NCBI GenBank assembly: GCA_963790545.1
Contig: CAWBPA010000021.1
Span: 372,001-436,000 of the forward strand
Source of the DNA: DATBJG01 sp963790545
GTDB lineage: Bacteria > Acidobacteriota > Vicinamibacteria > Vicinamibacterales > JAMQPK01
Length of the DNA: 64,000 nt
Direction of reading: 5' to 3'
The notes below the pieces were generated by a model. It had not been told where the DNA came from. It made no database searches and saw only the letters and a list, made by a program, of their open reading frames with translations. Shown in pieces: positions 57,757 through 64,000 of the stretch (within the stretch, counting starts at the first letter, position 1; each line of letters starts with the position of its first letter). Both the position numbers and the translations under genes were made by a program.

Positions 57757-59691
57757 ATGACCTCCTCCACATTCGCGCCTCGGCGATGGCTGTCGCTCGC
57801 GGCCGTGTTGGCGACGATAGGGCTCAGCCCCCTTGTGGCCCAGCAACAGGCGTGCGTGGATCATACGAACGATCCTTCCGGCTGTCAGCCTAGCACCTTC
57901 GACACCCCGATGGCGCAGATGCCGTCAGTCCGAGTAAATCGGCAGAGCGTGATTGACACGTTCTCCACGGAGGCCGACGCGAAAGCCGGGGCCTTTGCGG
58001 TAGAAAAGCGGCTGAATCTCTTCCGCAACTTCGAGCACCTCCATTGGGTGGTCACGGTGCCGTCCGAGAAGAACCCAGCGACCGGTGGATGGCGCAGTGG
58101 TGATCTCGACGGTGCAGGCGATGGGCGGGGGCTGGGCGTCGCAGGTTCCTGCATTTTCGTCGGCCACGCGAATGGCGCCGGTGTGCGGCACGCGATCAAC
58201 ATCTTCAAGATCCAACCGAATCCCGACCGGCAGCCGCCGGTCCAGGTAGGCGAGATTCCGGCAATGGTCGAAGGCAATGAGGGCTTTGATGATCGCGAAC
58301 TGCGCGCGCTCGTGTACCGCACCTCTGGTGGTCAGGACCGCTACATCCTCGTGCGCAACGCCGGCACCAGCACGCTGGGTCGGATGGAAACGTATCAGAT
58401 CGACATCAACACATGCCTGCCGACGGGGAAGAGCGAAGTCGTGGACTTCCACTCGCAGTCGCATGAGTTTTTCCTGTGGCACGACCACGCCAATCCCAAT
58501 CGCATCCTCGTGTACATGACTAACTGGACGGGCGGCGTGCCAGACCCCGAGAACCCTGGTCTGAAAGTGCCGGACCTCATCGCGCTGGCGGTCACCGACG
58601 AAGAGACCGGCGAGATGCTGCCAAAACCGAAAATGCTGGCCGGTTTCACGCTGCAGGAAGTGGGAGGTCCGCCGATCGATGAGCGTCCAGACCCGAGCGG
58701 CCTGTTCTCGGACGGCCGTTTTCTGGATTTCAGCGATTCGAAGAACGCGCTCGGCCAAGCCGGTAACTTTCAGAACCGCGAACAGAACCGCTTGCATTCT
58801 GTATCAGTCACCGATGACGGCGAGCGCGTGTACGCAGCCGGCACAACGGCGGGGTTCTACGTCCTCAACTCCGAGGGCGTGGCACATGGGAAGGACGCTC
58901 AGCTCGCCGCGGGCACGGCGGGCTGCAACAAGCGCTCGACCATCGTTTCGGTGAATGGCGTCATCGACGCGAGCAAGCTGCCCGCGCTCGCGACTGACTG
59001 CCTTCACATGGTCGTGAACGACGACCCGGGCCTCAAAGCGTTTCTTGCGTCGAGCGCTTCTCCAGAGGTGAAGGCACAGCGGTACCTGGTGCTGTTGACG
59101 CGCTCGCGCTTCGACGTCTACCCACCGATCAACGCGTTGCCGACCGGCACGCACAGCGCGGTGTACGTGCCCGATCGCCCAGCGCGCGTGCGCGGTAACA
59201 CGAACGGTCGACCGGCCTATGTGTGGCTCTCCGACGAAAACGGCGGCTGCCCGCTCAACTACGCACGCATGGTGTCGGTGGAATCGGAGCTGGTGCCGAT
59301 AATGGTTGGGGCCTTCGCCATTCCCGACAACCTGGTGGACGAGTGCCTCACGCAGGCCACGACGGAACCCAACGGCCAACCGCGGCGACGGATCCCGCAG
59401 CAGAACCACAACCCCACCGTCTTCAAGAACCTCGTGTTCACCACCTGGTATGCGCACGGACTCCGCGCCATCGATATCTCGAACCCGCACAACCCGCGTG
59501 AGGTGGGACATGCCCTCACCGTGCCGCAAGGCGTCGCGCGCACGTATCCCGTGTTCAAAGATGGGCTCATCTATTGGGTCGACAACGACACGGGCCTGCA
59601 CGTGGCCCGTTACACAGGTCCACGAGCCAATGAGTTGCCCGGACCGGGATCCGGCACCTACGAGGGCAATGCCACGAGCCCTCATCGCTAA
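57757..59691 (+). CDS. Secreted LVIVD-repeat-like protein
   Basis: 644 residues with a signal peptide (AAVLATIGLSPLVAQQQ). Beta-propeller-like LVIVD text is clear near the end: VFTTWYAHGLRAIDISNPHN then PREVGHALTVPQG, and repeated motifs occur before (GLGVAGSCIFVGHANGAGVR, RLHSVSVTDDGERVYAAGTT). His-rich stretches such as SQSHEFFLWHDHANPNR could bind metal. Cys pairs are present (DPSGCQPS, CNKRS, DCLHM, GGCPLNY, DECLTQ). Its stop lies 23 bases inside the next gene. Role unknown; such proteins are often surface or periplasmic. Confidence 0.68.
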   Translation: MTSSTFAPRRWLSLAAVLATIGLSPLVAQQQACVDHTNDPSGCQPSTFDTPMAQMPSVRVNRQSVIDTFSTEADAKAGAFAVEKRLNLFRNFEHLHWVVTVPSEKNPATGGWRSGDLDGAGDGRGLGVAGSCIFVGHANGAGVRHAINIFKIQPNPDRQPPVQVGEIPAMVEGNEGFDDRELRALVYRTSGGQDRYILVRNAGTSTLGRMETYQIDINTCLPTGKSEVVDFHSQSHEFFLWHDHANPNRILVYMTNWTGGVPDPENPGLKVPDLIALAVTDEETGEMLPKPKMLAGFTLQEVGGPPIDERPDPSGLFSDGRFLDFSDSKNALGQAGNFQNREQNRLHSVSVTDDGERVYAAGTTAGFYVLNSEGVAHGKDAQLAAGTAGCNKRSTIVSVNGVIDASKLPALATDCLHMVVNDDPGLKAFLASSASPEVKAQRYLVLLTRSRFDVYPPINALPTGTHSAVYVPDRPARVRGNTNGRPAYVWLSDENGGCPLNYARMVSVESELVPIMVGAFAIPDNLVDECLTQATTEPNGQPRRRIPQQNHNPTVFKNLVFTTWYAHGLRAIDISNPHNPREVGHALTVPQGVARTYPVFKDGLIYWVDNDTGLHVARYTGPRANELPGPGSGTYEGNATSPHR

Positions 59692-60694
59692 GAGCACGAC
59701 GACGGTCATCGTGGTCGGGACGTTGCTCGTAGCGCTGGCAATCGGCGCCGAGCAACGCGTCGGACCAGGCGTGACACCAGGTCCGGCGCCAGACTCCGGG
59801 GCGACCGCGTTCGTCTGCCCGATGCATCCGGACTACACCGGCGAGATTCCTGGCACCTGCCCGCGCTGCGGAATGGCGCTGGTCAAAGCGACGCCCTTCG
59901 ACGTGCGGAATTACCGGGTGAACCTCCAGACTCTGCCGCCGGTCGTTCGGGCGGGTCGGCCTGCGCAATGGTCGTTTTACGTCTTCCGGCCCGACAGCGA
60001 CGAGCCCGTCACGAGGTTCGAGACCGTCCATGAGCAGCAGTACCACCTCTTCGTGATTTCGCAAGACATGGAACACTTTGCGCACATCCATCCCACCCAA
60101 CAGACCAATGGCTCGTGGGCGATCGATGTCACGCTGCCGAGGGCCGGTTATTACAAGGTGCTGTCGGACTTCATGCCCTCGGGAGGGGCGGCGCAGCTCA
60201 CCGCGCACCCGGTCGTCACCGCAGGCTACGGCGGTGACCTCGCCAGCAGCCGCGCACGGCTCGTCCCCGATACCCAGCTCAGAAAGACAGTCGGGGACAT
60301 CACGGCCACCGTGTCGTTCGATCCGCCAACGTTCGTCGCCGGACTCTACGGCCACCTGAAGTTCATGCTGACCGACACGCGGACTGGCCTGCCTGTCACG
60401 GACCTGCAGACGTACCTCGGCGCGTTCGGTCACACGCTCATCATGAGCGAGGACATGCTGGACGCCGTGCACACACACTCGCTCGACATCCTCAATGCTG
60501 GGGACGAAGACAGCGAGCCGGTATTCCTCATCCCGCCCGGCGCGGACCTCGAAGCCTTGCGCGGCGGCCCGGAGGTGACTTTCGACGGGCTGATGCCGAA
60601 GCCCGGACGCTATCGGGCATGGACGCAGTTCCGCCGCGGAGACACTTTGCATACGTTCACGACGACGTTTGAGGTTCTGGAGGCGGCGTTGTGA
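59669..60694 (+). CDS. Exported heavy-metal-binding-domain protein with duplicated His motif
   Basis: 341 residues. A signal/anchor helix (TTVIVVGTLLVALAIG) is followed by a heavy-metal-binding domain like that at the N-terminus of CopA/CusB: FVCPMHPDYTGEIPGTCPRC then GMALV (Cys 50, 64, 67). Two related modules follow: FVISQDMEHFAHIHP (about 128-142) and LIMSEDMLDAVHTHSL (about 257-272), both with S-x-D-M-x4-5-HxH, suggesting an internal duplication with metal-binding His pairs. Overlaps the preceding gene by 23 bases and the next by four, so all three are coupled. Copper is the likeliest metal (inference). Confidence 0.75.
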   Translation: MPRALIAKSTTTVIVVGTLLVALAIGAEQRVGPGVTPGPAPDSGATAFVCPMHPDYTGEIPGTCPRCGMALVKATPFDVRNYRVNLQTLPPVVRAGRPAQWSFYVFRPDSDEPVTRFETVHEQQYHLFVISQDMEHFAHIHPTQQTNGSWAIDVTLPRAGYYKVLSDFMPSGGAAQLTAHPVVTAGYGGDLASSRARLVPDTQLRKTVGDITATVSFDPPTFVAGLYGHLKFMLTDTRTGLPVTDLQTYLGAFGHTLIMSEDMLDAVHTHSLDILNAGDEDSEPVFLIPPGADLEALRGGPEVTFDGLMPKPGRYRAWTQFRRGDTLHTFTTTFEVLEAAL

Positions 60695-61848
60695 GGATGA
60701 ACCGATGGGGGAATCCGGTGGTCATCGCGTGCGTCATCGTCCTGGCCTTCGTCGGGTCGCTGAGGGTTTACACGCACGGGTCGGTCAGGACCACTGTGCT
60801 CTTCGACCGGGAAATTGTCCGGATGCTCGAAAGCCGCTGCGTTTCATGCCACAACGAAGGTGGTCTTTCCTTCCCGCTCTCCACCTACGAGCAGAGCTGG
60901 GTGAAGCGCGCGTCGATGCGCACTGAGGTGCTTCGGCGACACATGCCGCCCTGGTCTGCCGTGGCAGGCTACGGCGAGTTCGCGAACGACAACGGCCTCA
61001 CGCTGCGCGAAACGCAGTTTCTCATCTCGTGGGTGGAAGGCCTCGGGCCTCGCAACGCGGGCGCGACCTTTTTGAATGTGCCCGGTGCGCAGTCCGCTCC
61101 GCCGCCGGTGCGGGCGGTCGCGCATGTCGGGCACTGGTGGTTGGGCGAGCCCGACGTCACGCGACGACTCGACACGATCCGCATCGAAGCCGGGGCGGGC
61201 GACGTCGTGCGAAGGACAATTGTCGATCTCGGGCTGACGGCACCACGTTTGGTCAACGCCCTCGAGTTCATCCCCGGCAATCGACGGGCCGTCCGCGCCG
61301 CGATGTTCACTGTGGAAGCGACCGGACAGTGGTTGGGAAGCTGGACCCCCTGGTACGGGTTCGCGAAGCTTCCCGACGGCGTGGCTCATCGACTCCCTGC
61401 CGGCGCCCGCATCGTCGCAGAGGTGCACTATCGCGTGGGCAGCGAGCCCGTCGCCGACTCCGGGACGCTCGGGCTGTTTTTCGCACGCGGACGCCCTAAG
61501 GCCGAGCCGTCCGACCTCGTGCTCGAAGCAGGCCGCCCGTCCGGTCGCGGGGGTACGAGCACCTCACCGGATTCTCTTCGCGCGAGCGTGCGACTGACAG
61601 CTGATAGCACGGTCTGGGCGTTGAAGCCCGACGTGACGCCCGGGATTACCTCGATGGAACTCTCAGCGCGTACACGGGATGGCAGAACCGAGGTGCTGCT
61701 GCTGGCTCTGAATCCACCCGCAGCATGGCCGACACCTTATGTCTTGAAGTCACCTGTGCGGCTGACCCGCGGCACGGAGCTCAGGTTCGTCGTTCGGCGC
61801 GCCGCCGCGCGTCCGGCTCCGATCAGGCTCGTGCTGAGCCGCTATTAG
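60691..61848 (+). CDS. Membrane-anchored monohaem protein with copper-monooxygenase-like C-terminus
   Basis: 385 residues from GTG 60691 (overlapping the previous stop). An N-terminal helix (PVVIACVIVLAFVGSLRVY) anchors it; haem motif SRCVSCHNEGG lies at about residue 48-58, then HMPPWSAVAGYGEF and LTLRETQFLISWVEGLGPRN, a pattern of cytochromes fused to Cu type II ascorbate-dependent monooxygenase domains. The second half matches that domain in outline, with AGARIVAEVHYRVGSEPVAD recalling its HxH region. A full set of copper ligands is not evident. Possible role: oxidation coupled to the metal protein upstream. Confidence 0.7.
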   Translation: MRMNRWGNPVVIACVIVLAFVGSLRVYTHGSVRTTVLFDREIVRMLESRCVSCHNEGGLSFPLSTYEQSWVKRASMRTEVLRRHMPPWSAVAGYGEFANDNGLTLRETQFLISWVEGLGPRNAGATFLNVPGAQSAPPPVRAVAHVGHWWLGEPDVTRRLDTIRIEAGAGDVVRRTIVDLGLTAPRLVNALEFIPGNRRAVRAAMFTVEATGQWLGSWTPWYGFAKLPDGVAHRLPAGARIVAEVHYRVGSEPVADSGTLGLFFARGRPKAEPSDLVLEAGRPSGRGGTSTSPDSLRASVRLTADSTVWALKPDVTPGITSMELSARTRDGRTEVLLLALNPPAAWPTPYVLKSPVRLTRGTELRFVVRRAAARPAPIRLVLSRY

Positions 61849-61868
61849 CTTGCTGAACGGGAGGGTGC

Positions 61869-63200
61869 ATGCCGTTGAAGGTAACTCGTCGCGAGTTTCT
61901 CAATTCCGCTGCAGCGACCAGTGCGCTGGCTGCCGGCGCACGGATAGGGCTTTCATCGCAGGCGCCGCGGCCGAACGTGCTGTTCATCCTGGCTGACGAT
62001 CTCGGATATGGCGACCTCAGCTGCTACGGCCGTCCGGATTATCTGACTCCGGTCCTCGACGGACTCGCCCGTCAAGGCGTGAAGCTCACGAGCGCCTATG
62101 CGGCAGCACCGGTGTGTACACCGACGAGGTGCGCCTTTGTGACGGGGCAATATCCGCAGCGCACCGAAGTCGGACTGCACGAGCCGTTGACCGCCCGCGA
62201 TCGGGACAACGGGCTTCCAGCGGATCAGCCGACGATAGCCGCACTGGTGAAAGCCAATGGGTACGACACCGCTCTCATCGGCAAGTGGCACCTCGGCTGG
62301 AAGCCGGAATTCGGGCCGAACCGTCACGGGTTCGACGAATTTTTCGGCATTCTGAGCGGTGCCGGCGACTACTTCACGCATCGATCGAGCGATTCTGGAG
62401 GCGCGGATCTCTGGGAAAACCTCGAGCCCATTCAGCGTGTCGGGTACCTGACGGACATCCTGTCAGACAGGGCCGTGGAGTTCATCACCCGGCGCCGCAC
62501 GAAGCCCTTCTACCTCAGTCTCCACTACACCGCGCCCCATTCGCCATGGGAGGGCCCCGAGGATGAGGCCATCGGCCACACGACCCATGGCGAAGGACCC
62601 ATGATCAATGGCGGTTCGCTGAAGATCTATGCCTCCATGGTCAAAAGCATGGACGCTGGCATTGGCCGTGTACTCGATGCGCTGCGTCGTGCGCGACTCG
62701 ACCGCAATACGCTGGTGATCTTCACGAGCGACAACGGCGGAGAGCGCTACTCATACAACTGGCCCTTTTCATTTCAAAAGTTCTACTTGTGGGAGGGCGG
62801 CATTCGAGTCCCCGCGATCGTTCGCTGGCCAGGCACGATCCCCGCGGGTCGTCTCAGCGATCAGCCCATCATTACCATGGACTGGACCGCAACGATCCTG
62901 GCGGCCACCGGAACAGCGCCCGACCCAGCGTCCCCGCTGGACGGGGAAGACGTGATGCCAGTGTGCAAGGGTACGCGCCTGCCCTACGAGCGAACACTAT
63001 GTTGGCGAACACAGGCACGGGCGGCGGCGCGCGTGGGAAACTGGAAGTATCTCAACGACTCCGGTAATGAATATCTGTTCGATCTCTCGCTCGACCCTGG
63101 TGAAAAAAACGACGTGCGCGGATCCCATGGCGACATGTTCAAACGCATCAGAACCCAATACGAAGAGTGGAACGCACAGATGCTGCCGAGACTGACTTGA
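61869..63200 (+). CDS. Tat-exported sulfatase
   Basis: 443 residues, complete. Tat-like leader (TRREFLNSAAATSALAAGAR). Formylglycine site CTPTR at about residues 83-87 (CxPxR), with PNVLFILADDLGYGDLSCYG giving the metal Asp pair, IGKWHLGWKPEFGPNRHGF, LHYTAPHSPWEGP and FTSDNGGERYSYNW. This is the type I sulfatase set. It hydrolyses a sulfate ester, substrate unknown. AGGG precedes ATG 61869, and the gene follows the cytochrome gene by 21 bases. An anaerobic or aerobic sulfatase-maturing enzyme is not in the window. Confidence 0.95.
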   Translation: MPLKVTRREFLNSAAATSALAAGARIGLSSQAPRPNVLFILADDLGYGDLSCYGRPDYLTPVLDGLARQGVKLTSAYAAAPVCTPTRCAFVTGQYPQRTEVGLHEPLTARDRDNGLPADQPTIAALVKANGYDTALIGKWHLGWKPEFGPNRHGFDEFFGILSGAGDYFTHRSSDSGGADLWENLEPIQRVGYLTDILSDRAVEFITRRRTKPFYLSLHYTAPHSPWEGPEDEAIGHTTHGEGPMINGGSLKIYASMVKSMDAGIGRVLDALRRARLDRNTLVIFTSDNGGERYSYNWPFSFQKFYLWEGGIRVPAIVRWPGTIPAGRLSDQPIITMDWTATILAATGTAPDPASPLDGEDVMPVCKGTRLPYERTLCWRTQARAAARVGNWKYLNDSGNEYLFDLSLDPGEKNDVRGSHGDMFKRIRTQYEEWNAQMLPRLT

Positions 63201-63450
63201 TAGGCGAGGTGCCACCCGCCGCAACCCGCCGAGCCAGCGCGAAACGCCCGCCTCGCCAATCTGCGCAGATTCGTAAGGTCAGGTCCTTGATTTGTAAGCG
63301 CTTTGCGAATGACGAGGACGTGAGCACCCAGTAACCTCCGGCCAGAGAGCCAATTCTCAAGAGTGCCCACCTCGGCACCCGGTTTGCCTATTCCGCAATT
63401 GGAAAGGACCCATAAGGGTCGCCGATCCAATCCATCCAATGGGTGCCACC

Positions 63451-64000
63451 ATGAGGAAGCTTCAAGCTTGCAGCCCGCGTCTCCTATGGTTGTGCGTTCT
63501 TGTAATCGTCGCGACGGCATGCGACAACCGTTCGAATCCCGCGAGTCCCAGTGCGATGCTCGAACCCGGCGGAAACAGAGTCACGCTCTGCCATCGAACT
63601 AGTGGCGGGACCTTCATGCTGCTCGAAGTGAGTGCGTCGGCATACCAGGGTCACATGAGTCATGGGGACGGGATGCCGAACACCGAGGGGTACGACGGAA
63701 ATTGCGTGGCGCGCAGTTCCGAGCCACCACCACCGCCGCCGCCACCTCCACCGCCCGACCCTCTGCCATTGACACTTGCGTGTGGAGCACCAGCAGGAGC
63801 GACGAATCCGGGATCGACTGTGTTTCCCGGCCCAACCGTCAACGCCACCAACGGCGCGACCTTGGATTTTGTCGTAACGGCAAGTCCTGCGCCTGCCGCC
63901 AATACTTGGATGGTTAGAGAGACCCGCGATACGCGACCTAGCGGCCTAACGGTCGTGCAATCTAACGTTCTGCTGTCCAACGGAAGATATCAAGGGTCCA
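63451..64000 (+). CDS. Proline-rich lipoprotein, 3' partial
   Basis: Open frame from ATG 63451 to the window end, 183 codons with no stop. Signal peptide with lipobox (LLWLCVLVIVATAC), a small Cys/His module VTLCHRTSGGTFMLLEVSAS then AYQGHMSHGDGMPNTEGYDG, which matches a small extracellular module I know as LCHxTG...HxxHGD, a run of 11 prolines, then a beta-rich domain (TLACGAPAGATNPGSTVFPG). Surface exposed. The 3' half is outside the window. About 250 bases before it (63201-63450) hold no recognisable gene. Confidence 0.7.
   Translation, partial: MRKLQACSPRLLWLCVLVIVATACDNRSNPASPSAMLEPGGNRVTLCHRTSGGTFMLLEVSASAYQGHMSHGDGMPNTEGYDGNCVARSSEPPPPPPPPPPPDPLPLTLACGAPAGATNPGSTVFPGPTVNATNGATLDFVVTASPAPAANTWMVRETRDTRPSGLTVVQSNVLLSNGRYQGS

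Noticed and set aside
63201..63450. tRNA gene or attachment site near GGTCCTTGATTTGTAAGC
   Set aside because: The arms do not fold into a cloverleaf and no integrase is present.

Overview
The window reads as a chromosomal segment of a high-GC Gram-negative bacterium, most likely an Acidobacteriota of the Vicinamibacteria type. This rests on gene content only: an alternative complex III operon, a secreted DUF1552/DUF1592 cytochrome pair, many lipoproteins and signal-peptide proteins ending in Ala-Gln, TonB, AsmA, TRAP-TatT modules, and scattered palindromic intergenic repeats. No rRNA, tRNA, CRISPR array, integrase or intact transposase was seen.

The first 24 kb are badly fragmented by single-base frame breaks, which hit housekeeping genes as well (icd, glnS, the act operon). 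I count about 40 breaks in the window and treat almost all as sequence errors, so I annotate each gene across its breaks. From about 24.5 kb on most genes are intact.

Layout. 1-3.5 kb (+): tail of an alternative complex III operon (actC-D-E-F) plus a small one-TM protein. 3.5-6.4 kb (-): rmlA, a GAF/HD-GYP c-di-GMP phosphodiesterase and an aquaporin. 6.5-8.5 kb (+): isocitrate dehydrogenase and a lytic transglycosylase. 8.5-14.7 kb (-): a MoxR-DUF58-BatD-like-vWA-tetratricopeptide-like-vWA operon. 14.9-23.5 kb: TRAP transporter parts on both strands (two DctP, two fused DctQM permeases, one TatT) around a B12-type radical SAM gene and a small membrane protein. 23.5-29.5 kb: GlnRS, peroxiredoxin, a small membrane protein beside a gene remnant, a secreted DUF6152 protein, MsrA, PdxH and a small outer-membrane-like protein.

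29.5-39.2 kb: cupin, HupE-like permease, secreted metallo-beta-lactamase fold protein, membrane-fused spermidine synthase-like protein, a dehydrogenase, a TonB-like protein that lacks its anchor, a secreted fumarylacetoacetase-family protein and YceI. 39.2-43.4 kb (-): a tightly coupled transglutaminase-ABC ATPase-ABC permease operon. 43.7-46.5 kb: a PilZ protein and a FlaA1/WbpM-type sugar dehydratase. 47-52.4 kb (-): secreted ankyrin protein and the DUF1552/DUF1592 pair. 52.6-57.7 kb: a secreted metallo-beta-lactamase fold protein, an SDR, an HI0933-type flavoprotein, AsmA and a second cupin. 57.7-63.2 kb (+): an LVIVD-repeat secreted protein, a heavy-metal-binding-domain protein, a membrane cytochrome with a monooxygenase-like C-terminus and a Tat-exported sulfatase. 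The window ends inside a proline-rich lipoprotein.

Most interesting points: the coupled metal-domain/cytochrome set at 57.8-61.8 kb, the heptamer and nonamer tandem arrays at 48.6 and 52.4-52.6 kb, the split TRAP locus, and several starts that look leaderless.
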